Source: JBIQLO01 sp044464175 (GTDB lineage Bacteria; Planctomycetota; Phycisphaerae; Tepidisphaerales; Tepidisphaeraceae). From it: a stretch of DNA of 7,730 bases. The translations under genes were made by a program, and so were the position numbers. Positions 1 to 5,602 of this stretch are shown here, in pieces. Position 1 is the stretch's first letter. Every line of letters starts with the position of its first letter. The stretch is taken from contig JBIQLO010000189.1 in NCBI GenBank assembly GCA_044464175.1, forward strand, positions 1 through 7,730, in the 5' to 3' direction. A model generated the notes under the pieces. It ran no database searches and had not been told where the DNA came from. It worked only from the letters and a program-made list of their open reading frames with translations.

Positions 1-17
1 CAGAATCCACGATTTCT

Positions 18-98
18 CCCCCGAACCCAACACCCGCTATTTCCCAACGAACCCATTTTCAACCCGATTCCCGAATCCCGAAACCCAAATGCCGCCCC
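18..98 (-). repeat. Array of G-runs (C-runs on plus strand) with a 7-nt periodic core
   Basis: Ten runs of three or more C lie between 18 and 98 on the plus strand. The core at 63-90 is four imperfect heptads: CCCGATT, CCCGAAT, CCCGAAA, CCCAAAT. Read on the minus strand, the core gives four GGG runs separated by loops of exactly 4 nt, which satisfies the usual G-quadruplex pattern; the plus strand could form an i-motif. The array lies about 190 bases upstream of CDS1. It may be a heptanucleotide microsatellite, a structural element, or the 3' flank of a gene to the left. Seen: runs and period. Inferred: folding. Confidence 0.6.
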
Positions 99-151
99 TG
101 AAATGTCAAAATAGATAAAGAAATTTTCCAGGCGTGTCGATGATGTATATG
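99..151 (+). promoter_or_regulatory. AT-rich patch, possible promoter region for CDS1
   Basis: This is the most AT-rich stretch of an otherwise GC-rich window and lies before the first gene. A weak sigma70-like pair is TTTTCC at 124-129 and TATATG at 146-151, with a 16-nt spacer. Neither box matches the consensus well, so only the regional composition argues for a promoter. Confidence 0.2.
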
Positions 152-270
152 ACGCATTTCCCCCATTTTAACGGGCTATGGGGTAAAGCGAAGCAGGCCG
201 GCACGGACGCGGGCATGTCACCGACTCTATTCTTAAAGGATCGACCGGAACAGGGACGACCGGCCAATCC

Positions 271-275
271 AGGAG
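271..275 (+). promoter_or_regulatory. Ribosome binding site of CDS1
   Basis: AGGAG lies 8 nt before the ATG at 284. It decides the start: the frame stays open upstream to a GTG at 134, but that codon has no such site, and those 50 extra residues resemble no part of the domain family. Confidence 0.75.
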
Positions 276-283
276 ATGTACCC

Positions 284-1078
284 ATGGGCCTGATGCCTTC
301 ACTCGACCAGACGCAGTTGTCCAAACACTACCTCGAAATACTCCTCCACGGCGACCGCCAGGGGGGACGCGAACTCCTGGAGCGGGCCGTCCAGCAAGGC
401 CTGACCGCCCGGACGCTCCTCAATGAACTCATCTGGCCCACCATGGAGCTGCTCCAGAGCCTCTACCGCGAGGACCGCATCAGCGCCGGCAGCCTCAACA
501 TCGCCACCCGCCTCAATCGCACCCTCTGCGACCAACTGGCCACCCAGTTGCCCTCGAAGCCGCGCAATGGCAAGAAAGTCCTCCTCTTCTGCGGCAATGC
601 CGAGCCGGAGGAACTCGGCGGCCAGATCTGCGCCGACCTGTTCGAGGCAGAGGGATACGAGGTTCGCTTCGCCGGCGGCGGCGTCCCCGAGGATGAGGTC
701 CTGGCCCTGATTGGCCAGGTCCGCCCCGACCTGCTGATCCTCTTTGCCACCCTTCCCTCCGGCGTGCCGGAGGTCCGCAAGCTCATCGACTACCTCCGTG
801 AAGTCAACAGCTGTCCCCAGATGCAGATTCTCTGCTGCGGCGGCATCTACAAGCGGGCCGAGGGACTGGCCGAAGAGATCGGCGCCGACCTCTACGCCCC
901 CGACGCCGCCTCCGCCCTGACCATGGCCCTGACCCATCCCCAGCGCCGGGCCACCCCCGATCAGCAGACCGTCGGCAAGTCCCGCCGGATCAAAAAGGCC
1001 AAGGTGGCCGCCGGCCTTCCGCCGACGCCTCCCGCTCCGGCCGCGGCCGTCGCCAAGGCCGAGCTCGTCGCCGCCTGA
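284..1078 (+). CDS. B12-binding-fold protein with degenerate cobalamin motif
   Basis: This 264-residue protein has the two-part layout of cobalamin modules. Residues about 12-85 form a helical cap like the methionine synthase or CarH cap (B12-binding_2). Residues about 97-215 form a Rossmann-type B12-binding domain, and a basic then Ala/Pro-rich tail (about 222-264) follows. The canonical DxHxxG...SxL...GG signature reads E107-P-E109-E-L-G112, A155-T-L157 and G186-G187. The lower-ligand histidine is therefore glutamate and the SxL serine is alanine. The cap also lacks the Glu-His pair usual before the Ala-Thr of CarH-like proteins (here Leu-Asn). There is no DNA-binding or catalytic domain. 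The fold is clear from the spacing and the 'GADLYAPDA' end motif; the ligand is not. It may bind cobalamin base-on, bind another tetrapyrrole, or act only in protein contacts. It ends 142 nt before the flippase gene, and a shared role is only a guess. Confidence 0.85.
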   Translation: MGLMPSLDQTQLSKHYLEILLHGDRQGGRELLERAVQQGLTARTLLNELIWPTMELLQSLYREDRISAGSLNIATRLNRTLCDQLATQLPSKPRNGKKVLLFCGNAEPEELGGQICADLFEAEGYEVRFAGGGVPEDEVLALIGQVRPDLLILFATLPSGVPEVRKLIDYLREVNSCPQMQILCCGGIYKRAEGLAEEIGADLYAPDAASALTMALTHPQRRATPDQQTVGKSRRIKKAKVAAGLPPTPPAPAAAVAKAELVAA

Positions 1079-1096
1079 ATCGCAAGTTAAGGAACC

Positions 1097-1137
1097 ATGC
1101 CTCCCGGAGCGGCGATGGACCGCCCTTCGGGAGGCAT
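1097..1137 (+). terminator. Strong hairpin after CDS1, terminator-like but without T-run
   Basis: A perfect 10-bp inverted repeat pairs ATGCCTCCCG (1097-1106) with CGGGAGGCAT (1128-1137). Inside it, GCGG (1109-1112) pairs with CCGC (1120-1123) around a 7-nt loop. The hairpin begins 19 nt after the CDS1 stop. The following bases are CGTCCCG, not a T-run, so a classical intrinsic terminator is not supported. A T-less terminator, an RNA-stability hairpin or a leader structure for the flippase gene all remain possible. Confidence 0.45.
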
Positions 1138-1211
1138 CGTCCCGTTCGCGCCTCCCTGGACCGCCCACTGGCCTCAACGACGCCTCCCATATTCGCCCGC
1201 CTGTAGGAAGT

Positions 1212-1216
1212 GGAGG
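1212..1216 (+). promoter_or_regulatory. Ribosome binding site of the flippase gene
   Basis: GGAGG lies 4 nt before the GTG at 1221 and 10 nt before an in-frame ATG at 1227. The spacing slightly favours 1227; the two choices differ by two residues. A further in-frame ATG at 1239 has a second GGAGG at 1232-1236, but that is too close to be a good site. Confidence 0.6.
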
Positions 1217-1220
1217 TCCC

Positions 1221-2771
1221 GTGCGTATGATGGAGGCGATGTCCGAAGTGCCCGACGCCAAGACGCTTCCCCCGCCCCCCGCGGCCGGAGCCTACTATTT
1301 CCAGACCGACCACCTGCGCACCAACCTCAAAGGCCGATCCGTCCGCGGCGGCGCGATGATGATGGCGGCCCAAGGCGCATCATTCATCCTGGGGCTGGTC
1401 TCCGTGGCCATCTTGGCGCGGCTGCTCAACGTGGCCGATTTCGGCCTGGTCGCCATGGTCACCGCCATCACCGGCTTCGTCGGCATGTTCAAGGATGCAG
1501 GCCTCTCCATGGCCACCATCCAGCGAGATCAGGTCACTCACGAGCAGGTCTCCACCCTCTTCTGGATCAACGTGACCCTCAGCGTCATCCTCATGGGCCT
1601 GGTCGCCGCGATGGCCCCCGCCATCGCCTGGTTCTATGGCGAGCCCCGCCTCCTCTGGATCACCCTGGCCATTGCCGGCACCTTCCTCCTGGGCGGACTG
1701 GCGATCCAGCACCAGGCGCTGCTCCAGCGGCAGATGCGCTTTGGGACCCTCGCCGCAATCAACGTGACGGCCCTGGCCAGCGGCATCGCCGCCGCGATTG
1801 TCTCGGCCAAGCTGGGGCTGGGCTACTGGTCCCTGGTCATCCAGTTGGTCGTCGCTATCTCGGTGGGGGGGCTGGGCGTCTGGACCACCTGCCGCTGGCG
1901 CCCCGGCCCGCCCATCCGCGGCGCGGGCGTCCGCCCCATGCTCGCCTTCGGCGGCAATCTCACCGGCTTCAGCTTCATCAACTATTTCGCCCGGAACACC
2001 GATAACGTCCTGATCGGCTGGTACTGGGGTGCCGGCCCGCTGGGCTTCTACTCCAAGGCGTATCAACTGCTGCTGCTGCCGATCATCCAGATCAACAGCC
2101 CCATGTCCGCCGTCGCCATCCCGGCCCTCAGCCGCCTTCAGGGCGAGCCCGAACGCTTCAAACGCTTCTATCACAAGGCATTGGGCCTTATGATCTTCAT
2201 CGGCATGCCCGTGGTGGCGTTCCTCCTGGTCGAAGCGCGGGAGGTCGTCCTGCTCGTGCTGGGGGACAAGTGGCTGCCGTCGGTCGCCATGTTCCGCGCC
2301 TTGGGGGCCGCCGCGTTCATGGGAACCCTCAACGTCACCACCGGCTGGGTCTATATTTCACTGGGACGCACAGATCGACAGCTCATGTGGGGCCTCATCA
2401 GCGTTCCCCTGACGCTCCTGGGTTTTGCCATCGGCCTCCCCTTTGGCGCGGTGGGGGTCGCTCTCGCCTTCAGCATCTCCCAGACGCTCCTCTATCCGAT
2501 TGCCGTCCTGTTCTGCTATCGCGGCACGTTCATGCGACCCCGCGAACTGGCCGCCACGATCGCCCGTCCCGCCGTCGCCTCCCTGATCGCGGCCGCCGGC
2601 CTGTTCTGGATTCAACACCACTGGTTGCGCCTGGACGCTTACTGGCAAATGATTCTGGTCGGCGGCGGCGTTTATGTGGTACTTTACGCGGCCTTGTGGC
2701 TGAGCATGCCCGGTGGCGCGACCCGCATTCGGGAGTACGCCTCAATGCTTCAGCGCGGCAAGAGACCGTGA
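1221..2771 (+). CDS. Polysaccharide flippase (Wzx/WzxC-like, MOP superfamily)
   Basis: This 516-residue integral membrane protein belongs to the lipopolysaccharide or O-unit flippase family, which moves lipid-linked oligosaccharides across the inner membrane. A polar, proline-rich N-terminal stretch (about 1-45) precedes many hydrophobic segments, enough for the family's usual 12-14 helices. Hallmarks are the 'ILARLL...DFGLVAM' segment (about 64-79), the 'FKDAGLS' loop (90-96), and 'NYFARNTDNVLIGWYWG' with 'LGFYSKAYQLLLLP' (about 254-287), all typical of WzxC/AmsL/EpsT-type proteins. Length is normal for the family. The start is GTG at 1221 or ATG at 1227. The stop lies two bases before the next gene's ATG, so translation is probably coupled to the glycosyltransferase. 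Family assignment is firm; the exact glycan (O-antigen, capsule or exopolysaccharide) cannot be told. Confidence 0.92.
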   Translation: MRMMEAMSEVPDAKTLPPPPAAGAYYFQTDHLRTNLKGRSVRGGAMMMAAQGASFILGLVSVAILARLLNVADFGLVAMVTAITGFVGMFKDAGLSMATIQRDQVTHEQVSTLFWINVTLSVILMGLVAAMAPAIAWFYGEPRLLWITLAIAGTFLLGGLAIQHQALLQRQMRFGTLAAINVTALASGIAAAIVSAKLGLGYWSLVIQLVVAISVGGLGVWTTCRWRPGPPIRGAGVRPMLAFGGNLTGFSFINYFARNTDNVLIGWYWGAGPLGFYSKAYQLLLLPIIQINSPMSAVAIPALSRLQGEPERFKRFYHKALGLMIFIGMPVVAFLLVEAREVVLLVLGDKWLPSVAMFRALGAAAFMGTLNVTTGWVYISLGRTDRQLMWGLISVPLTLLGFAIGLPFGAVGVALAFSISQTLLYPIAVLFCYRGTFMRPRELAATIARPAVASLIAAAGLFWIQHHWLRLDAYWQMILVGGGVYVVLYAALWLSMPGGATRIREYASMLQRGKRP

Positions 2772-2773
2772 AG

Positions 2774-3703
2774 ATGGACCAGAAGGCGCTGCACATGATC
2801 GTGGTGATTCCAACAGCGGGGGGACGGGTGGACCTGCTCCGGCGGACCCTCGAATCCCTGGAACAGGCTCATCGGTCGCCCGCCTATTGCAGGACGATCG
2901 TGGTGGAAAACGGACCCCAGCGTCTGGTGGAGGCGACGGTCCAGAGCTTTGGCCCCCGGCTGGCGGCCGAATACTTCTACTTTCCGCAAGCCAACAAGAG
3001 CGCCGCCCTCAACGCGGTGCTGGAACAAGTTGGGGAGGAACTGCTGCTGTTTCTCGATGACGATGTGCGCCTGGCGCCGCAGGTGCTGGAGCAGTATGCC
3101 GCCGCCGGAGCGAAATGGGGGCCGGGCCATTTTTTCGGAGGACCCCTGAGCATCGATTACGCCGATGGCGAGCCGCGTCCCTGGCTCCGCCCCTTCCTGC
3201 CGGCCTCGGTTCGGGGATGGGAATGGAATGGGGAGCCGATGGTCAAAGCGGCCCTCTTTCTAGGCGCCAACTGGGCCGCGTTTGCCGGGGACTTGCGCCA
3301 GGCCGGCGGCTTCGACCCCACCCGCGGACCCGGCGCCGCCTCCGGGGGCACGGGTCAGGAATCGACCATGCAACTTCGCCTCTTGGCCCACGGAGCGCGG
3401 GGGTGTTATCTTCCGGAGGCGCGGGTGTGGCACTACGTGCCCAGGGAACGCTGCTCGCCTGAGTGGACCGTCGAGCGGGCCTACCGCCACGGCGTTTCGG
3501 ACGGGCTGAGCTATCGCGCGCGGGGACCGATCCTCCTGGGCTATCCCGGAGGCCTTTGGCGGGCTTGGTTCATCGAATGGGCCCGAACCTGCGTGGCGGC
3601 CGCCAGCTTCTACCCCCGCTGGCGGTTCAACGCCCGGTGGTGGCGCAGCCGCAATCGGGGGGTGCGCGCTGGTTGGCGGGAGAGAACCGCAGCGGGGCGC
3701 TGA
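2774..3703 (+). CDS. Family 2 glycosyltransferase (GT-A fold)
   Basis: This 309-residue protein is probably a cytoplasmic or membrane-associated transferase that moves a sugar from a nucleotide donor to the growing glycan. The nucleotide-binding start 'VVIPTAGGR' is at 10-18, and the metal-binding DxD-type motif is D95-D96-D97 within 'LLFLDDDVRL'. Later come 'GANWAAF' (164-170), 'GGFDP' (178-182), Q195-E196 in the place of the usual Glu-Asp catalytic pair, and 'VWHYVP' (218-223) with the late conserved histidine H220. The C-terminus is rich in Trp and Arg and has no clear membrane helix. I start it at ATG 2774, two bases after the flippase stop. The frame is open far upstream to 2270, but that part is an antiparallel reading of the flippase gene's coding strand in another frame. 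An ATG at 2795 is a shorter alternative. Donor and linkage are unknown. Confidence 0.9.
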   Translation: MDQKALHMIVVIPTAGGRVDLLRRTLESLEQAHRSPAYCRTIVVENGPQRLVEATVQSFGPRLAAEYFYFPQANKSAALNAVLEQVGEELLLFLDDDVRLAPQVLEQYAAAGAKWGPGHFFGGPLSIDYADGEPRPWLRPFLPASVRGWEWNGEPMVKAALFLGANWAAFAGDLRQAGGFDPTRGPGAASGGTGQESTMQLRLLAHGARGCYLPEARVWHYVPRERCSPEWTVERAYRHGVSDGLSYRARGPILLGYPGGLWRAWFIEWARTCVAAASFYPRWRFNARWWRSRNRGVRAGWRERTAAGR

Positions 3704-3729
3704 TCAGTCGTTGTCCGTGATGTACCGTT

Positions 3730-4665
3730 ATGCCTCAGACGTTTTCCGTTATTCTTCCCTGTCACAACGCCGGCAGGTGGGTTGCCCAGTCCCTGCGGAG
3801 TGCGGCCGATCAGACCCTCGCGCCCCATGAAATTATCGTCATCAACGACAGCTCAACCGATGACACGGCCCAGCAGGTGCGCTCCAGCGGGGTGGACGTC
3901 CAATACCTTGAGGTGAACCTGCGCAACGCCGCGGCCACGCGGAACGCCGGGGCCAAGCGCGCCACCGGCGATTGGCTGGCATTCCTGGATGCCGATGATT
4001 ACTGGCTGGACCACCATCTGGCATCAGCCGCGGCGCTGCTGGCAGAGGGCAGCGATGTCGCCTACACCTCCGTGCATGATGAACTGCTTGAAGAGGAGCG
4101 CATTCGGCGGCCCCGGCCCCCCTGGCCGTGGCTCGACCACCCGCGCGGCGGACTGACAACAACGGACTTCATTCGATGCTGGACGCGCGTGATGTATTTT
4201 TCAATGCCCTCGACGGTCGTCCGGGCGGATCGATTCCATCAGATCGGCGGCTTCGACCCCGACCAGGTGCGCCGGCATGACTCGCATATGTGGTGGCGGC
4301 TGATCGAAGGAAGAACCTGGGCGTTCGATCCCCGTCCCGGTTGCGTCTGCCGGACCGACACGCCCGGCAGCGTCTCCCGCACCTCGGCCGCCCGAAGCGC
4401 CTACGACGGGATGCGGGCACTGCTCAAGACGCAGGCGATCTACGCGCAGGAACCGGCTTATTCGAAGGTGCTGGCCAATGGCGCTTATGTCGCGATGGTG
4501 GAAGCCATCGCCTACGGCGAGCCGGTGGATCGCCGAGAAGCCTGGACCTTGGCACGGGCGCATTTGCCGCTGTGGCAGCGCGCAGCCTTCGCCGGCGGCA
4601 TGATCTGGCCCGCCGCCTTCGGAGCCCTGGTGCGCCTGCGTCGCCGGCGAAAGATGAGAAGATAA
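3730..4665 (+). CDS. Family 2 glycosyltransferase (GT-A fold)
   Basis: This 311-residue protein is a classical family 2 transferase. It opens with 'FSVILPCHNAGRWV' (5-18), followed by the nucleotide-contacting 'EIIVINDSSTDDT' (34-46), 'RNAAATRNAGAKRATGDW' (65-82) and the DxD motif D87-A-D89-D90 in 'LAFLDADDYW'. The acceptor-side region has 'GGFDP' (173-177) and H183-D184 in 'RRHDSHMWWRL', where the family usually has Glu-Asp. A hydrophobic stretch followed by a cluster of Arg/Lys at about 285-311 may hold the C-terminus at the membrane. It lies 26 nt after the previous transferase and shows only family-level similarity to it, so the two probably add different residues of one repeat unit. No strong Shine-Dalgarno sequence precedes the ATG, which suggests translation partly coupled to the upstream gene. 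Sugar specificity cannot be predicted. Confidence 0.92.
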   Translation: MPQTFSVILPCHNAGRWVAQSLRSAADQTLAPHEIIVINDSSTDDTAQQVRSSGVDVQYLEVNLRNAAATRNAGAKRATGDWLAFLDADDYWLDHHLASAAALLAEGSDVAYTSVHDELLEEERIRRPRPPWPWLDHPRGGLTTTDFIRCWTRVMYFSMPSTVVRADRFHQIGGFDPDQVRRHDSHMWWRLIEGRTWAFDPRPGCVCRTDTPGSVSRTSAARSAYDGMRALLKTQAIYAQEPAYSKVLANGAYVAMVEAIAYGEPVDRREAWTLARAHLPLWQRAAFAGGMIWPAAFGALVRLRRRRKMRR

Positions 4666-4717
4666 AAAAAGACCATGCTGTCAGAGCCGTACCTCGCCAA
4701 GGACGACTGGAGCCGAT

Positions 4718-5593
4718 ATGAACAACACAATCACCCGCTGCCTAAGGCCGCTGCGCCCGATGAAGCAGAAGCTTCTGTCCCGCCTGAACTGGACCGCCAC
4801 CATCCATGGGCAGGGAGTGAGCTTCCGCATCCCCATCCACGGGGGGCTGGGCAGGTTGAATCGCATGGCGCTCCGGGAAGAGGCATGGATGTTTCCGCTG
4901 CTGAGAGAGGGGTTGGACCCTCGGCCCGGCCTGTTTGTGGATGTGGGCGTGAACGTGGGCCAGACCCTGCTGAAATTAAAAGCGGTCGACCCGAATCGCT
5001 CTTGTCTGGGGTTTGAGCCGGATTCGGCGGCCGTGGCCCTGGTGCGGCGGCTAATCCGAATGAACGCATTGCCAAACTGCCGGGTGACGCCCCTGGGCTT
5101 GTCGGATGAGCCGGGGATTTTGGAATTGCTGACGCGCGATCCCGGCTCGGCGTATGCGACGCTCGTGGAGGGATTTCGGAAAGATGATTTCTACCAGCAT
5201 CGGGTGGTCGCGGCGGTGTGGCAGGGGGATGCGGCGCTGGAGCGGCTGGCGCGGGATCAGCCGGTGGCGATGGTGAAGATCGATGTGGAGGGAGCGGAGT
5301 TGGAGGTGGTGCGCGGGTTGCGCAAAACACTGGCAAGGCATCGCCCGACGGTCTTGTGCGAAATTCTGCCTGATGGGCTGGATGACACCAACCCCGGCAC
5401 GCAACTGCGCCGTCGTCGTCAGGGGGAATTGCTGGAAATTATGAATGAACTGGGATACACGCTGGAGCGCATCCTGGAGGATGGGCGCCTCGTTCCGCTG
5501 GAGCGTATTGAGCCGCATGAGGATTTCAGCCTTTGCCAATACCGGTTCACCTCACCGGGTGCAGAAGCGCCCCTTTCACCCGCAATGGCATGA
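4718..5593 (+). CDS. FkbM-type SAM-dependent methyltransferase
   Basis: This 291-residue protein matches the FkbM methyltransferase family, which O-methylates sugars and polyketides and is common in surface-glycan loci. The SAM-binding motif I is 'FVDVGVNVGQ' (73-82). The acidic residue of motif II is E100 in 'GFEPDS', and the family signature 'VKIDVEGAELEVVRG' is at 186-200. After it come 'LCEILPDG', a basic stretch 'RRRRQGELLEIMNELGYTL', and a family-like end. GGAG at 4709-4712 is 5 nt before the chosen ATG. A 52-nt gap that begins with seven A residues separates it from the second glycosyltransferase. Most likely it caps or decorates the glycan made by the neighbouring transferases, but the substrate is inferred from context only. 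Confidence 0.9.
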   Translation: MNNTITRCLRPLRPMKQKLLSRLNWTATIHGQGVSFRIPIHGGLGRLNRMALREEAWMFPLLREGLDPRPGLFVDVGVNVGQTLLKLKAVDPNRSCLGFEPDSAAVALVRRLIRMNALPNCRVTPLGLSDEPGILELLTRDPGSAYATLVEGFRKDDFYQHRVVAAVWQGDAALERLARDQPVAMVKIDVEGAELEVVRGLRKTLARHRPTVLCEILPDGLDDTNPGTQLRRRRQGELLEIMNELGYTLERILEDGRLVPLERIEPHEDFSLCQYRFTSPGAEAPLSPAMA

Positions 5594-5602
5594 CAATTGC
5601 GG
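5580..5602 (+). promoter_or_regulatory. Inverted repeat across the methyltransferase stop and ligD-like start
   Basis: A perfect 7-bp inverted repeat, CCGCAAT (5580-5586) and ATTGCGG (5596-5602), has a 9-nt loop that contains the methyltransferase stop codon (5591-5593). It ends directly against the ATG at 5603 and covers the TTG at 5597. No recognisable Shine-Dalgarno sequence is present, so the next gene may be read by coupling to the upstream ribosome, which would melt this hairpin. Confidence 0.35.

Larger units (their letters stand above)
1079..1220 (+). promoter_or_regulatory. Structured gap between CDS1 and the polysaccharide operon
   Basis: No gene is visible in this gap. GCCTCCC occurs three times (1099-1105, 1150-1156, 1182-1188), and its complement GGGAGGC once (1129-1135). 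The 10-mer TGGACCGCCC is repeated directly at 1116-1125 and 1157-1166. The single GGGAGGC can pair with any of the three copies, so alternative folds are possible. The third copy could also pair with the flippase ribosome binding site GGAGG at 1212-1216. The operon promoter probably lies here, but I find no convincing -35/-10 pair. Confidence 0.4.

Noticed and set aside
1..114. Frame open from the left edge to a TAG at 112-114 (37 codons)
   Set aside because: The residues are low-complexity Pro/Asn/Arg generated by the C-run repeats; nothing supports a coding end, though the tail of a leftward gene cannot be excluded.
134..283. Extended N-terminus of CDS1 from a GTG at 134
   Set aside because: The ATG at 284 has a good AGGAG at 8 nt, and the extra 50 residues match no family feature.
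184..283. Cobalamin riboswitch ahead of the B12-type protein
   Set aside because: I find no B12-box-like conserved block and the leader is too short for the usual fold. Only a CGACCGG direct repeat (242-248, 257-263) is visible.
299..1261. Long minus-strand open frame opposite CDS1 (320 codons)
   Set aside because: Gly/Ala/Arg-rich antisense shadow typical of GC-rich coding DNA; CDS1 has clear domains on the other strand.
1097..2005. Plus-strand open frame of 302 codons overlapping the flippase
   Set aside because: Pro/Arg/His-rich out-of-frame reading with no recognisable motif; the flippase frame has clear membrane segments and family motifs.
4675..5016. Open frame starting before the methyltransferase gene (113 codons)
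   Set aside because: After about 15 codons it reads the methyltransferase gene out of frame; no motif is present and there is no Shine-Dalgarno sequence before 4675.
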